A stretch of DNA of 64,000 nt from Paenibacillus oceani. Its GTDB lineage: Bacteria; Bacillota; Bacilli; Paenibacillales; NBRC-103111. The translations under genes were made by a program, and so were the position numbers. The notes beneath the pieces were generated by a model. The model searched no databases. It saw only the letters and a program-made list of their open reading frames with translations, and was not told the origin of the DNA. Positions 25,936 through 35,882 of the stretch are shown here, piece by piece. Each line of letters begins with the position of its first letter. Within the stretch, counting starts at the first letter, position 1. The stretch spans positions 124,001 through 188,000 of the forward strand of contig NZ_JACXJA010000014.1 of the NCBI RefSeq assembly GCF_014705615.1, read 5' to 3'.

Positions 25936-25994
25936 ACCGTTTCTGCGAAGGCGCACCTGCGGGGATACAAGTCCTGCCGGGTGCGCCGCGTATT

Positions 25995-27254
25995 TTATGG
26001 AAGACGAAGGGGCGGCTCGTAGTAATCGCGCCATAACTCCGCTTTCGCCGGAGAACGGAAGGCCGAAGCGTGAACAGTCGCGGACCGGATGTCGAGCTCC
26101 AGAAACGGATGCCGGAACGCGGCCGCCTTCGTCACTACCGGGACCGCGGAGCGGGTCCGCATTTGCTTTAACAGCTCTTGCCCTTGCGCGGAAAAGCCGA
26201 GCACGCGCAAGTAAGGAACGCCTTGGCCGAGCAGCTCGGGGGACAGTTCTTCCTTGCGGTGATGGAGCAAAATGCGGGTCATCGTCCGCTGCAGCTTGGT
26301 ACGGGTATACCGTTTCGTCTTGAGGTTGTTCATTAACTGCCCGAACGGGTCTCCCAGGTCGGGCTGCACGTCTGCTACAGCACGCCCGATCCGGTGCTCG
26401 ATCCCTTCCGTCACTTCCCCGATGCCGGTCAGCTCCGCGGGAGCGGTTACGGCAAGCCTGGCGAACAAGACGCGGTAAAAGCAATCCCAGCTTACCGGAG
26501 CGCGTCCCGCCTCCAGCTCGCGCTTCAGGATCGTCCACGTGTAATCCGGCACAAACGGGCGAAGCGCTTCGGCGCGGCCTTCATCCGCGAGCAGCTTGCG
26601 GAGAGCCGTGGCGCTGGCGATCTGCTCGTCCGTAATGTCCGTCTGATGATAGCCGGCTTTTTGTCTGCTGATCGTATACGGCGTCATCGTTCCTCCGAGC
26701 CGCTCGAGCGCGAGCAAATAATGCAGTCCGAGCGTATTGTTCGGCTGGGCGAGCCAGTCGAGCCCGGATGGATCGCCCAAGCAGCCGGCCGCTGCGGCCG
26801 CATAAGCGTGAGGGTAGCTGATCCCGTTTTTCAAATGAGACCTCAGCGCTTCCTGGAAGCGTCCTTCCCCGCCATCCGGCGCATGCCGGTCGGCGCTGTG
26901 CAACCGTTTGGCGGCTGTACGCAGCAAGCCGATGTCCCCGCTTTCGCTGCCAAAGCAGAAGGAATCGACCACTCCCGCAGCTTCGAGAGCCGAGACGGCG
27001 CCGAATGCGAACCATTCGGCAGGCTGCGTAGAATAGGCAACGGGCAGTTCGATGACGACGTCCGCTCCCATCCGGAGCGCCATTTCCGTACGCGCCCATT
27101 TGCTGACGAGCGCCGGTTCGCCTCTTTGCAGGAAGCTGCCGCTCATCACGGCAACGACGGCGTCCGCGCCTGATACGATTTTGCTTTGTTGGAAATGATA
27201 AACGTGACCGTTATGCAGCGGGTTGTATTCGACGATAATACCGACCGTTTTCAA
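25995..27254 (-). CDS. tmcAL: tRNA(Met) cytidine acetate ligase
   Basis: Forms N4-acetylcytidine at the wobble position of elongator tRNA(Met) from acetate and ATP. 419 residues from a TTG start with AAAGGAG upstream; the protein then begins KTVGIIVEYNPLHNGHVYHF, with the HxGH-like nucleotidyltransferase site (NPLHNGH) in the expected place. Other family blocks: MSGSFLQRGEPALVSKWART, ISYPHAYAAA and LGLHYLLALE. Same position and opposite orientation as ylbM in B. subtilis. Its promoter overlaps that of ylbN. Confidence 0.92.
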   Translation of the reverse strand: MKTVGIIVEYNPLHNGHVYHFQQSKIVSGADAVVAVMSGSFLQRGEPALVSKWARTEMALRMGADVVIELPVAYSTQPAEWFAFGAVSALEAAGVVDSFCFGSESGDIGLLRTAAKRLHSADRHAPDGGEGRFQEALRSHLKNGISYPHAYAAAAAGCLGDPSGLDWLAQPNNTLGLHYLLALERLGGTMTPYTISRQKAGYHQTDITDEQIASATALRKLLADEGRAEALRPFVPDYTWTILKRELEAGRAPVSWDCFYRVLFARLAVTAPAELTGIGEVTEGIEHRIGRAVADVQPDLGDPFGQLMNNLKTKRYTRTKLQRTMTRILLHHRKEELSPELLGQGVPYLRVLGFSAQGQELLKQMRTRSAVPVVTKAAAFRHPFLELDIRSATVHASAFRSPAKAELWRDYYEPPLRLP

Positions 27255-27300
27255 AGGAATGCTCCTTTTCCGTTCTACGGATGCGTTCTTGGATATTTCT

Positions 27301-27329
27301 ACTATAGCACGGCCGCAAAACGTTGACAA
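27301..27329 (-). promoter_or_regulatory. tmcAL promoter, overlapping the ylbN promoter
   Basis: Minus strand TTGTCA (27329-27324), 17-bp spacer, TATAGT (27306-27301), 47 bp before the TTG start. Its -35 hexamer shares five base pairs with the -35 of the ylbN promoter. Confidence 0.65.
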
Positions 27330-27352
27330 AATAGGAATGGAATCGATATAAT
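27323..27352 (+). promoter_or_regulatory. ylbN-rpmF promoter
   Basis: Consensus TTGACA (27323-27328), 18-bp spacer, consensus TATAAT (27347-27352), 28 bp before the ylbN start. Confidence 0.8.
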
Positions 27353-27379
27353 AGTCTATGTTTGTTTGGAGTGATTAAC

Positions 27380-27904
27380 ATGAAAATGAACATCCGGGAT
27401 CTGGTTTCCAAATCGGGACAGGTCCGGTTCACCGAAGACTTGGACATCGGTGGTCTGTTTCAAGGTCAAGGCGATGTGCTTCGGGTCGACCCGCTTCACG
27501 TAGATGTGGTAGCGAAGGCCGATTCCGGCATCGTGGATGTGAGCGGGACGTTGACCCTTCCAGTCGAATTCGCTTGCTCGCGCTGCTTGAGCCATTACGG
27601 CCAGCGGCTGACGATCCCGTTCCGGGAACGATTTACGCGCGACAAGGAACATCTGGAAGAGGGGGATGACGAGGAAAACGAACTGTTCGTGATGGAGGAA
27701 GACGTCGTTGATCTGACTCCGTTCGTCGAAGAGGGCGTTCATCTCGGATTGCCTTACATTCCGCTGTGCATGCCCGAGTGCAAAGGCTTGAATCCGGAAA
27801 CAGGGGCAAATCTGAATATCGATCCCGCGGCCGTACCGGAACCGCGCATCGATCCGCGGTTGGCCGTGTTACAGCAATTGTTCGACAATGGGAACGAGAA
27901 ATAA
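27380..27904 (+). CDS. ylbN: DUF177/YceD family protein
   Basis: 174 residues. Two cysteine pairs, CSRC near residue 66 and C..C in [10 protein letters not shown] near residue 134, and an acidic middle ([11 protein letters not shown]) match the DUF177 family, called YceD in Proteobacteria and YlbN in Bacillus. It is almost always next to rpmF; homologues have been connected to 23S rRNA accumulation in plants and bacteria. TTGGAGTG precedes the ATG. Role here is inferred from this conserved pairing. Confidence 0.9.
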   Translation: MKMNIRDLVSKSGQVRFTEDLDIGGLFQGQGDVLRVDPLHVDVVAKADSGIVDVSGTLTLPVEFACSRCLSHYGQRLTIPFRERFTRDKEHLEEGDDEENELFVMEEDVVDLTPFVEEGVHLGLPYIPLCMPECKGLNPETGANLNIDPAAVPEPRIDPRLAVLQQLFDNGNEK

Positions 27905-27927
27905 GACTCTGTGAAGGAGGTGGGAAT

Positions 27928-28101
27928 ATGGCAGTTCCATTTCGTAAAACATCGAAAAGCACCCGTGACAAGCGCCGTACTCACTTTAAATTGTCCGTAC
28001 CAGGTATGGTAAAATGCGACAATTGCGGCGAACTTAAGCTCGCTCACCGCGTATGCAAAGTTTGCGGTACTTACAAAGGTAGAGAGATCGTCAAGCAATA
28101 A
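27928..28101 (+). CDS. rpmF: 50S ribosomal protein bL32
   Basis: 57 residues, starting [20 protein letters not shown] as expected. CDNC and CKVC near the C-terminus form the zinc-binding version of bL32; zinc-free paralogues lack them. AAGGAGGTGGG precedes the ATG, 23 bp after ylbN. A terminator follows at 28123. Confidence 0.97.
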   Translation: MAVPFRKTSKSTRDKRRTHFKLSVPGMVKCDNCGELKLAHRVCKVCGTYKGREIVKQ

Positions 28102-28122
28102 CAATTACAGGCAGGACGCAAA

Positions 28123-28153
28123 AGGTACTTCATTTCGATGAGGTGCTTTTTTC
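28123..28153 (+). terminator. Terminator of the ylbN-rpmF operon
   Basis: GGTACTTCAT, TTCG loop, ATGAGGTGC with G-T wobbles, followed by TTTTTT. Confidence 0.75.
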
Positions 28154-28258
28154 TTTTCCGAGGGAGAAGAAACGGGAGCCGGCCGACCCGGATGACGTTC
28201 GAGGGGCCCGCTTTGCAGGATTGGGCCTTTCTTTTTGGACGGGAATTTTATATACTAA

Positions 28259-28279
28259 CGTTTAGTACCTGGTAACAAT
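28259..28279. promoter_or_regulatory. FapR operator in front of fapR
   Basis: TTAGTACCTGGTAACAA closely follows the known FapR box (TTAGTACCTgrTAnTAA). It lies about 55 bp before fapR and just downstream of a TATACT -10 element (28251-28256), where bound FapR would block the promoter until malonyl-CoA releases it. Confidence 0.75.
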
Positions 28280-28331
28280 CGATTCGTCGATTCATATAAT
28301 GAACTGCAAGTGTACGAAGAATTGAAAGTAG

Positions 28332-28946
28332 GTGCGCGATATCGAACGAATGCCGAAGCGCCAAAGACAGCAGCTGCTGGCAAAAGAACTCGAGCAAAAC
28401 CCGTTCGTCACCGACGAGGAGCTGACGCGGACGTTTAAGGTCAGCATTCAGACGATACGTCTGGACAGGCTGGAGCTCGGCATTCCGGAGCTTCGGGAAC
28501 GTCTGAAGCTGATGGCCGAGAGAACGTACGATCAGGTCCGGTCGCTTCCTCTGCATGAGGTAATTGGGGACGTAATCGATCTGCAGCTCGACAAAAGCGG
28601 GATCTCGATGTTCGAGATCCGGGAGGAGCACGTATTTTCCCGGACGAAAATCGCCAGAGGCCATCATATTTTCGCTCAGGCCAACTCGCTTGCGATCGCG
28701 GTCATTAATAACGAGATGGCGCTGACCGCTGCAGCAGACATCCGGTTTATCCGGTCCGTCAAGCTGGGGGAGAAATGCATAGCGAAGGCGTATGTGAAGT
28801 CGATCTCCGGCCAGAAGGGGAAGGCCAAGGTCGAAGTTTTTACATACGTCGGTGAGGAAACGGTATTCCAGGGCAATTTTTTAATCTATCGATTCGCTAA
28901 TGAAATGAGCGAAAGAGAGGAACAGCTGCATGCGAATCGCGATTGA
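28332..28946 (+). CDS. fapR: Malonyl-CoA-responsive transcription factor FapR
   Basis: Global repressor of fatty-acid and phospholipid genes, released by malonyl-CoA. 204 residues from a GTG start (ATG 28350 is an alternative that begins MPKRQRQQ). The DeoR-like helix-turn-helix is [20 protein letters not shown], followed by the linker [14 protein letters not shown]. The C-terminal hot-dog domain contains [20 protein letters not shown] and NSLAIAVI, which bind malonyl-CoA. It overlaps plsX by 17 bp and has its own operator upstream, so it is autoregulated. Confidence 0.94.
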   Translation: MRDIERMPKRQRQQLLAKELEQNPFVTDEELTRTFKVSIQTIRLDRLELGIPELRERLKLMAERTYDQVRSLPLHEVIGDVIDLQLDKSGISMFEIREEHVFSRTKIARGHHIFAQANSLAIAVINNEMALTAAADIRFIRSVKLGEKCIAKAYVKSISGQKGKAKVEVFTYVGEETVFQGNFLIYRFANEMSEREEQLHANRD

Positions 28947-29937
28947 TGCCATGGGCGGCGACAATGCGCCGCGAACGACGGTGGAAGGAGCGCTGCTTGC
29001 GGCGCGGGAGTGGAGCGACGTTCAAATCATCCTAGTCGGGGACGAAGCGCAGATCGCCGCTTTTATGCCGACAGGTTCCGTGCCGGCCAACGTGACCGTG
29101 CACCACGCCTCCGATGTCATTGCGGCCGATGACGAGCCGGTGCGTGCCGTCAGGCGCAAAAAAGACGCCTCGATGGTCGTAGCCGGGCGATTGATCCGCG
29201 AAGGCGCTGCCGACGCCATGATTTCGGCGGGCAATACGGGAGCGCTGATGACGACGGGGCTGCTGATCGTCGGGCGCATTGACGGCATCGAACGGCCGGC
29301 GTTGGCGCCGATGCTGCCAACGATGGACGATTCCGGCGTCCTGGCACTGGATCTCGGTGCCTATATGGACGCTTCACCGCATAATTTGCTGCAATACGCC
29401 GTAATGGGCAGCATATACAGAAACAAGGTGCACGGCCTTCAGAAGCCGCGCGTCGGTCTGTTGAACGTTGGAACGGAAGCGATGAAAGGCAATGAGCTGA
29501 CCAAGCAGGCCTATCCGTTACTCGAACAGGCTCCGATTCATTTTATCGGCAACGTGGAAGCGCGCGACGTGCTGCAGGGCGCCTGCGACGTGCTCGTTTG
29601 CGACGGGTTTGTCGGCAATATTTTGCTGAAATCGATGGAAGGCACCGCAGGGACGATTTTCTCCGTACTGAAAACGGAGTTTACCCGTTCGTTTTTCAGC
29701 AAACTGGCGGCGGCGGTTCTGAAGCCCGGCTTGGTCGCATTTAAGAAAAAAATGGATTACAACGAGCATGGAGCGGCTCCGCTCCTAGGAATTGAAGGGC
29801 TCGTGCTGAAAAGTCACGGCTCCTCGGATGCAAATGCGATAAAAAATGCGGTTCGGCAAGCGCGTATCGCCCTTGCGAGTCGCCTGGTTGAGGCGATTTC
29901 AACGGAAACCGGCAGGAAGCGAGATGGAAAAGAATGA
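28930..29937 (+). CDS. plsX: Phosphate acyltransferase PlsX
   Basis: Converts acyl-ACP to acyl-phosphate, the substrate of PlsY in phosphatidic acid synthesis. 335 residues. Family motifs: the N-terminal [43 protein letters not shown] and [15 protein letters not shown]. Peripheral membrane enzyme. AGAGAGGAACAG precedes the ATG inside the end of fapR, and the stop overlaps fabH by 4 bp, indicating translational coupling. Confidence 0.95.
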   Translation: MRIAIDAMGGDNAPRTTVEGALLAAREWSDVQIILVGDEAQIAAFMPTGSVPANVTVHHASDVIAADDEPVRAVRRKKDASMVVAGRLIREGAADAMISAGNTGALMTTGLLIVGRIDGIERPALAPMLPTMDDSGVLALDLGAYMDASPHNLLQYAVMGSIYRNKVHGLQKPRVGLLNVGTEAMKGNELTKQAYPLLEQAPIHFIGNVEARDVLQGACDVLVCDGFVGNILLKSMEGTAGTIFSVLKTEFTRSFFSKLAAAVLKPGLVAFKKKMDYNEHGAAPLLGIEGLVLKSHGSSDANAIKNAVRQARIALASRLVEAISTETGRKRDGKE

Positions 29938-30920
29938 ATGGGATACCGGTAGGCATTTTGGGGACGGGCATGTACGTGCCGGAGCGTGTGCTTACGAACA
30001 AAGAATTGGAACAAATGGTGGAGACGAACGACGAATGGATCGTCAGCCGTACCGGCATCAGCGAGCGGCGGATTGCGGCGAAGGAGCAGGCTTCCTCCGA
30101 TTTGGCGTACGAAGCGGCTCTCGAGGCGCTCGGCAATGCGGGGTTGTCCGCCGAAGAGCTTGATCTGATCATCGTCGCTACGGTAACGCCGGATATGTCG
30201 TTTCCTTCGACGGCGTGCGTGCTGCAAAGCCGGCTTGGCGCGAAAAACGCGGCGGCGTTCGATTTGTCCGCAGCTTGCTCCGGGTTTATTTACGGATTGG
30301 CCAACGCTTCCGGACTGATCTCCAGCGGCATGTACAAAAACGCGCTGGTGATCGGAGCCGAATGTTTGTCGCGGATTACCGACTATACGGACCGCAACAC
30401 CTGCATTTTGTTCGGAGACGGCGCCGGAGCGGTCGTGATCGGCCAAGTTCCGGAAGGGCGCGGTTTCCAATCGTTCGTCCTCGGGGCGGACGGCTCGGGC
30501 GGCGAGCTGCTGAAGGCGCGCGCGGGGGGCTCCCGGGACCCGATCACTCGGGAAGTGCTGGATGAGAAACGCCAGTTTATCTATATGGCCGGCAAGGAAG
30601 TTTTCAAATTTGCGGTCAAAATTATGGGAAGTGCGGCCGAGGAGGCACTGGTCAAGGCGGGAATCGACAAATCCGAGATCGATCTGCTGATCCCGCACCA
30701 GGCCAACATCCGGATCATCCAGTCGGCTCTGGAAAGACTCGAGCTGCCGGAAGAGAAGTGTGTCGTTAATATTAACCGGTACGGCAACGTGTCCGCGGCA
30801 TCGATCCCGATCGCACTCGCCGAGGCGGCCCGGGAAAACCGGATTAACCCGGGCGACAAGCTGCTGTTTGTCGGCTTCGGAGGCGGCTTGACCTGGGGCG
30901 CTTCCGTGCTGGTCTGGTAA
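29934..30920 (+). CDS. fabH: Beta-ketoacyl-ACP synthase III
   Basis: Condenses an acyl-CoA primer with malonyl-ACP to start fatty-acid synthesis; in this group it usually accepts branched primers. 328 residues. The catalytic triad is complete: Cys115 in LSAACSGFIYG, His255 in IPHQANIRI and Asn285 in NRYGNVSAAS. It starts on ATGA overlapping the plsX stop. Unlike B. subtilis, where fabHA lies elsewhere, the gene is built into the fapR operon. Confidence 0.95.
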   Translation: MNGIPVGILGTGMYVPERVLTNKELEQMVETNDEWIVSRTGISERRIAAKEQASSDLAYEAALEALGNAGLSAEELDLIIVATVTPDMSFPSTACVLQSRLGAKNAAAFDLSAACSGFIYGLANASGLISSGMYKNALVIGAECLSRITDYTDRNTCILFGDGAGAVVIGQVPEGRGFQSFVLGADGSGGELLKARAGGSRDPITREVLDEKRQFIYMAGKEVFKFAVKIMGSAAEEALVKAGIDKSEIDLLIPHQANIRIIQSALERLELPEEKCVVNINRYGNVSAASIPIALAEAARENRINPGDKLLFVGFGGGLTWGASVLVW

Positions 30921-30961
30921 GAGGAAGAACTTAAGAGCGTCGAAAGGAACGGATACGGCCC

Positions 30962-31915
30962 ATGAAACGAATCGCATTCGTATTTCCCGGCCAGGGGGCG
31001 CAAGCCGTCGGTATGGGAAAAGATTTTTACGACAGCCACGAAGGCGCAAAGCGCGTCTTTGACCAGGCGGATGAGTCGCTTGGCTTTAAGCTGTCCGAAC
31101 TTATTTTTAACGGTCCGGAAGACGAACTGAAAAGGACGTACAACACGCAGCCGGCGCTGCTTACGACCAGCATCGCGATTCTGGAGGCGGTGCGCGAACT
31201 CGGCGTGGAGCCTGATTTCGTAGCCGGGCACAGCTTGGGCGAATACAGCGCGCTGGTCGCCGCCGGAGTGATGAGTTTCGAGGATGCGGTACGGACCGTG
31301 CGCGCCCGGGGACAATATATGGAGCGGGCGGTTCCGAGCGGCCAAGGCGGTATGGCGGCGGTGCTCGGAGCGGAGCGGGAGAAGCTTGCGGAATTATGCC
31401 GCGCAGTGAGCGGCGAGACCGGAGTGGTCGAGATGGCGAACGTCAACTGCCCGGGGCAGATCGTCGTATCCGGCAGCGCCGAAGGCGTCGCAGCCGTCGT
31501 AGCGCGAGGCAAAGAGGCCGGAGCGAAACGGGTTATCCCGCTTGAAGTCAGCGGTCCGTTCCATTCTTCGCTGATGCAGCCCGCAGCCGACGAGTTGGCG
31601 AAAACGCTGGAAGCCGTGCCGATGCAGGATGCGCGCATCCCGGTTGTCGCCAACGTGACGGCAGACTCGGTGCTTCAAGCCGGCGATATCCGCCGACTGC
31701 TTGTCGATCAGGTCGTCTCGCCCGTTCTGTGGGAAGACAGCATAACGTGGATGATCGCGCAAGGCGTCGATACGTTCGTCGAGATCGGATCCGGTACTGT
31801 ACTGGCCGGTCTGATTAAAAAGGTGGATAAGCAAGTCCAGGTCGTCTCCGTAGGCAGCCGGGAAGGGCTGGAGAAGCTCGCCACCGAACTGCAGGCGGCA
31901 CGTTCTTCATCTTGA
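30962..31915 (+). CDS. fabD: Malonyl-CoA:ACP transacylase
   Basis: Loads malonate from CoA onto ACP. 317 residues. [18 protein letters not shown] opens the protein; the nucleophile Ser91 sits in [14 protein letters not shown] and the catalytic His in [12 protein letters not shown] conserved Arg lies in [22 protein letters not shown] precedes the ATG. The stop overlaps the ribosome site of fabG. Confidence 0.95.
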   Translation: MKRIAFVFPGQGAQAVGMGKDFYDSHEGAKRVFDQADESLGFKLSELIFNGPEDELKRTYNTQPALLTTSIAILEAVRELGVEPDFVAGHSLGEYSALVAAGVMSFEDAVRTVRARGQYMERAVPSGQGGMAAVLGAEREKLAELCRAVSGETGVVEMANVNCPGQIVVSGSAEGVAAVVARGKEAGAKRVIPLEVSGPFHSSLMQPAADELAKTLEAVPMQDARIPVVANVTADSVLQAGDIRRLLVDQVVSPVLWEDSITWMIAQGVDTFVEIGSGTVLAGLIKKVDKQVQVVSVGSREGLEKLATELQAARSSS

Positions 31916-31929
31916 AAGGAGGAATCGCG

Positions 31930-32670
31930 ATGTTGGAAGGAAAAGCGGCGCTTGTAACGGGAGCTTCCCGCGGCATTGGCCGGGCGATCGCCCTCAGTCT
32001 TGCGGAAGCGGGGGCCGACGTAGCGGTAAACTACTCGGGGAGCGAACAAGCCGCCGAAGAAGTGGTGCGCCATATCGAAAGCTTGGGACGCCGCGCGTTC
32101 AAAGTGAAGGCGGACGTTGCGTCCTCGGCTCAAGTCGAAGAGATGGTCAAGCAGGTGCTCGATCAATTCGGCAAGCTGGATATTTTGGTCAACAATGCCG
32201 GAATTACGCGTGACAATCTGATCATGCGAATGAAAGAGGAAGAGTTTGACCAAGTTATGAATACGAATTTGAAAGGCGTTTTCAACTGCATCAAAGCGGT
32301 AACGCGTCCGATGATGAAGCAGCGTTCGGGTAAAATCATTAATATTTCCTCCGTCGTAGGCGTGCTCGGTAACGCGGGACAGGCGAATTACGTTGCGGCG
32401 AAAGCCGGCGTAATCGGACTCACCAAGTCGGCCGCCCGGGAGCTGGCTTCCCGGAACATCGCCGTGAATGCGGTCGCTCCCGGATTTATCGAGACGGATA
32501 TGACCGACAAGCTGACGACGGAGCAGCGGGAGCAGATGCTGCAGCAGATTCCGGCCGCAAGGCTCGGAAAGCCCGAGGATATCGCCCGTGTCGTTCGTTT
32601 CCTAGCTTCGGACGATGCCGCATACATGACCGGCCAGACGATTCATGTCGACGGTGGCATGTATATGTAA
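31930..32670 (+). CDS. fabG: 3-oxoacyl-ACP reductase
   Basis: NADPH-dependent short-chain dehydrogenase that reduces 3-ketoacyl-ACP. 246 residues. The cofactor site is [19 protein letters not shown], with NNAG after it. The catalytic residues are Asn (KGVFN), Ser in [11 protein letters not shown] and Tyr/Lys in [19 protein letters not shown] lies 8 bp before the chosen ATG, and an upstream in-frame TTG is excluded for lack of a site. Homotetramer, cytoplasm. Confidence 0.95.
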   Translation: MLEGKAALVTGASRGIGRAIALSLAEAGADVAVNYSGSEQAAEEVVRHIESLGRRAFKVKADVASSAQVEEMVKQVLDQFGKLDILVNNAGITRDNLIMRMKEEEFDQVMNTNLKGVFNCIKAVTRPMMKQRSGKIINISSVVGVLGNAGQANYVAAKAGVIGLTKSAARELASRNIAVNAVAPGFIETDMTDKLTTEQREQMLQQIPAARLGKPEDIARVVRFLASDDAAYMTGQTIHVDGGMYM

Positions 32671-32751
32671 GGAGAGGCGTCGAAAACGCCCGTTCCGTGT
32701 CCGAAGCTGCAAGGTTATCGGACAGGTATGGCATTTTGTTTTCTTTTCTCG

Positions 32752-32757
32752 TATAAT
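32752..32757 (+). promoter_or_regulatory. -10 element of an internal promoter before acpP
   Basis: Consensus TATAAT about 22 bp before the acpP start; the -35 region (TGGCAT, 17 bp upstream) is poor. An extra promoter for acpP would fit the high demand for ACP. Confidence 0.5.
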
Positions 32758-32778
32758 ACCATGGAGGAGGTGAACCGG

Positions 32779-33012
32779 ATGTCCGACATTTTTGACCGCG
32801 TGAAGCGCATAGTGGTCGATCGCCTAGGGGTTGAAGAATCTGAAGTCACCCTCGAAGCATCTTTCAAAGACGATTTAGGTGCAGATTCCCTCGACGTAGT
32901 CGAATTGGTTATGGAGTTGGAAGACGAGTTCGATTTGGAAATTTCCGACGAAGATGCCGAGAAGATTACAAGCGTAGGAGAAGTAGTAGAATACATAAAG
33001 TCTCATACCTAA
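32779..33012 (+). CDS. acpP: Acyl carrier protein
   Basis: 77 residues, acidic, with Ser37 in [18 protein letters not shown] as the phosphopantetheine attachment site. Carries the growing acyl chain for FabD, FabG, FabF and PlsX. GGAGGAGGTGAA is an exceptionally strong ribosome site, in keeping with high expression. A 12-bp perfect stem follows the gene at 33022. Confidence 0.97.
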   Translation: MSDIFDRVKRIVVDRLGVEESEVTLEASFKDDLGADSLDVVELVMELEDEFDLEISDEDAEKITSVGEVVEYIKSHT

Positions 33013-33021
33013 ACAAGCGTT

Positions 33022-33056
33022 GTAAGTCCCGTTTTCGTCTGAGGAACGGGACTTAC
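33022..33056 (+). other. Strong stem-loop between acpP and fabF
   Basis: GTAAGTCCCGTT and AACGGGACTTAC form a perfect 12-bp stem. No T-run follows, so it may protect the acpP mRNA 3' end or act as a partial terminator, lowering fabF relative to acpP. Confidence 0.65.
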
Positions 33057-33153
33057 TCGTCATTACAGCGCCAACAATTTCTCCGGCGGCGCCGGAGACT
33101 CCGAATACAGCAGCAACCTATTAACCGTCCATTTGTCGAAGAGGTGAGAACTC

Positions 33154-34392
33154 ATGAAACGGAGAGTCGTCATTACCGGGATGGGCGTCATGTCATCACT
33201 GGGACACGATCTGGATACATTTTGGAATAACCTGATGGCCGGCAAGTCCGGTGTTTCGGTCATTCAGGCGTTTGATACGAGTGAATATACGACTCACATC
33301 GCTGCGGAAATCGCTGATTTTAATCCGGAAGAGTATATGGATAAAAAAGAAGCCCGCCGCATGGACCGGTTCGTGCAATTTGCCGTAGCCGCCAGTCAGT
33401 TTGCTATGAAAGATGCGAATTTGGATATTCAGAAGGACACCGATCCGGAACGCTGCGGCGTATACGTAGGGTCCGGCATTGGCGGTCTCGGAACTTGGGA
33501 GGAGCAGCATAAAATATTGCTGGACAAAGGCCCGAAGCGGGTAAGCCCGTTTTTCATCCCGATGATGATCGCCAATATGGCTTCCGGACAAATCTCGATG
33601 CTGTTCGGTGCCAAGGGGCCTAACAGCACGGCGGTAACGGCTTGCGCAACCGGGACGCATTCGATCGGCGATTCGTACAAGCTGATTCAGCGCGACGAAG
33701 CGGACGTCATGATATGCGGCGGAGCCGAAGCGACGATCCGTCCTACCGGCATGGCCGGATTTTGCGCGCTGCGCGCCATGTCGACCCGCAACGACGAGCC
33801 GGAGAAGGCGAGTCGTCCGTTCGATACCGACCGCGACGGTTTCGTTATGGGCGAGGGCGCCGGCATCCTCATTCTGGAGGAGCTGGAGCATGCGCAGAAA
33901 CGCGGGGCCCGCATCTACGCCGAAGTGATCGGCTACGGGATGAGCGGAGATGCTCACCATATGACCGATCCGGACCCGGAAGGCGCCGCAAGATGCATGT
34001 CGCGCGCGATTCGCGACGCGGGACTGGAGCCTAGCGCGATCGACTATATTAACGCGCACGGTACTTCAACGCCGGTCGGAGACAAGTCGGAGACGACTGC
34101 AATCAAGAAAGCGCTCGGCGACCATGCTTATCAGGTAGCCGTCAGCTCAACCAAGTCAATGACCGGACACCTGCTCGGCGCAGCCGGGGGCGTAGAAGCG
34201 GTTATTACCGGCCTTACGCTGCATAACGGCAAAATCGCCCCAACCATCAATTTGGACAACCAGGACCCCGAGTGCGATCTCGATTACGTGCCGAACGTTG
34301 CAAGAGATGCGGACGTCCGCATCGCGATGTCCAACTCGTTCGGTTTCGGGGGACATAACGCGACGATTATTTTGAAGAAGTTCGAGGAGTAA
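33154..34392 (+). CDS. fabF: Beta-ketoacyl-ACP synthase II
   Basis: Elongating condensing enzyme of fatty-acid synthesis. 412 residues. The catalytic Cys164 lies in [15 protein letters not shown], with the two His residues in [13 protein letters not shown] and [12 protein letters not shown]. The N-terminus [15 protein letters not shown] is standard. GAAGAGGTGAG precedes the ATG. Downstream of acpP by 141 bp; rnc follows 95 bp later. Probably the last fatty-acid gene of the operon. Confidence 0.95.
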   Translation: MKRRVVITGMGVMSSLGHDLDTFWNNLMAGKSGVSVIQAFDTSEYTTHIAAEIADFNPEEYMDKKEARRMDRFVQFAVAASQFAMKDANLDIQKDTDPERCGVYVGSGIGGLGTWEEQHKILLDKGPKRVSPFFIPMMIANMASGQISMLFGAKGPNSTAVTACATGTHSIGDSYKLIQRDEADVMICGGAEATIRPTGMAGFCALRAMSTRNDEPEKASRPFDTDRDGFVMGEGAGILILEELEHAQKRGARIYAEVIGYGMSGDAHHMTDPDPEGAARCMSRAIRDAGLEPSAIDYINAHGTSTPVGDKSETTAIKKALGDHAYQVAVSSTKSMTGHLLGAAGGVEAVITGLTLHNGKIAPTINLDNQDPECDLDYVPNVARDADVRIAMSNSFGFGGHNATIILKKFEE

Positions 34393-34487
34393 CATCTCCA
34401 AGTGACGACACTCACTCCCGGATAACGGCGCCTGACGGACGCAACATTCTAATTACCGGTTCCGGACACGAGGGGCGGTGAATTCCG

Positions 34488-35186
34488 TTGAGATCATTAA
34501 AAAGGCTGCAAGCCGATTTAGGAATCGAATTTCGCGAACCGAAGCTGTTGAAACAGGCGTTTACCCATTCGTCTTATGTAAACGAGCAGCGTTCGGCCGA
34601 TATACGGGATAACGAACGTCTGGAGTTTTTGGGGGACGCCGTGCTGCAGTTGACGGTATCCGAATATTTGTACAACACCTATCCGGACCGGCCTGAGGGC
34701 GAACTGACCCGGCACCGGGCGGCGATCGTGTGCGAACCGTCGCTGGTCCAGTTTGCCGAAAGGCTCGATTTCGGCTCCTGCGTCTTCCTCGGAAAAGGGG
34801 AAGAGCTGACCGGCGGAAGGTCGCGTCCGGCGCTGCTTGCGGACGTATTCGAGTCTTTCGTCGGAGCGTTGTACCTGGATCAGGGACTCGGCGCGGTGCG
34901 TGCATTTTTGCAAACGCATCTGTTCCCGTACTTGTCTCAGGATACGATGGTGCTGTCGGGAGACTACAAGACGAAGCTGCAGGAATATACGCAGCAGCGC
35001 GGAATGGGGACGGTGGAATACCGGATCGTGGAAGAGCGGGGTCCCGCTCACGACCGGGAATTCGTCTCCGAGGTGTGGATGGAGGATCAGAAGCTGGGCT
35101 CCGGCCTTGGGCGTTCCAAGAAGGATGCCGAGCAGCGGGCCGCCTCTCAGGCGCTCGCCAAACTTACCTCCGCGCCCAAAGCGTAG
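34488..35186 (+). CDS. rnc: Ribonuclease III
   Basis: Double-strand-specific endoribonuclease that processes rRNA precursors and, in Firmicutes, scRNA. 232 residues from a TTG start with GGGGCGGTG upstream. The RNase III signature is [14 protein letters not shown] near residue 43, with the second acidic cluster in [16 protein letters not shown]. The C-terminal dsRNA-binding domain spans about 160-228 ([14 protein letters not shown] ... [19 protein letters not shown]). Terminator at 35219. Confidence 0.95.
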   Translation: MRSLKRLQADLGIEFREPKLLKQAFTHSSYVNEQRSADIRDNERLEFLGDAVLQLTVSEYLYNTYPDRPEGELTRHRAAIVCEPSLVQFAERLDFGSCVFLGKGEELTGGRSRPALLADVFESFVGALYLDQGLGAVRAFLQTHLFPYLSQDTMVLSGDYKTKLQEYTQQRGMGTVEYRIVEERGPAHDREFVSEVWMEDQKLGSGLGRSKKDAEQRAASQALAKLTSAPKA

Positions 35187-35218
35187 CCCGCAACGGATGC
35201 GGCGGCACTATGCGGGAA

Positions 35219-35243
35219 CAAGCGGCGAAAGCCGCTTTTTTTT
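35219..35243 (+). terminator. Terminator after rnc
   Basis: AAGCGGC, GAAA tetraloop, GCCGCTT and eight T. It separates rnc from smc. Confidence 0.85.
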
Positions 35244-35308
35244 CACGAATGGAACTTATACATGGACGGGCTCTCCACCAAGTATCCGATAAACGCAACG
35301 AAGCTAAA

Positions 35309-35337
35309 GCCCCACGTTGTGGGGTTGTTTTTCTTCG
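35309..35337 (+). terminator. Second terminator-like hairpin in the rnc-smc gap
   Basis: CCCCAC, GTT, GTGGGG followed by TTGTTTTT, 65 bp beyond the first terminator with no gene between. Confidence 0.6.
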
Positions 35338-35882
35338 GTCCGGCGGGATTTCGCTTCGAAAGAAGCAAAGTGGTTGTGCTTATTCCGCATGATGGAGCGA
35401 TAAGAGTTGTTCGAAACCGCTATTCGGGAAGCCGATATAGGCCGGAGCCGGAGTAAGCTTGCCTTGTGCGGCTGCCGGAACGCCGCGGCTCGGCTGGAAA
35501 TACGAAAGCGTCGTCGAAATAACGGTACCGAATGACCCTTATCCGGATCGCAGGGGGAGAGGTGTCCTCAGCGGGACAGTCGGCTCGAACCTCCGCGCCC
35601 TGACCAACCTTGACAGAGCCGAAAGCGGGCGATTTTCGCGTTAAGGCATATATGCTACAATGAAAGGTAGGCTGCAGGTCCGCAGCGGCGGCATTGGAGA
35701 GTGGAGTGGAACGGCAAAGTCCGTTGAAGCGGCTGAAGGGCAAGGAAGAGATCGGGTTTGATGAATGGAATAGGCTTTAGCTTGCGGTTTCGTTGAATAC
35801 ACCGTGTCGACCTCATCAGATTTAAGGCATAAACCGTACATAAGAGCCGTGACCATTTTTTTGAATAGTTTGAGGTGAAGCT
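35338..35882 (+). other. Non-coding stretch upstream of smc
   Basis: About 545 bp with no credible gene. TACAAT at 35656-35661 is a likely -10 element for smc (a TTTTCG hexamer 17 bp upstream is weak), giving a leader near 215 nt. TAAGGCATA occurs twice (35643, 35823). No known riboswitch recognised. Confidence 0.45.

Noticed and set aside
35262-35456. 64-codon frame in the rnc-smc gap
   Set aside because: It reads through a terminator hairpin and has no ribosome site.
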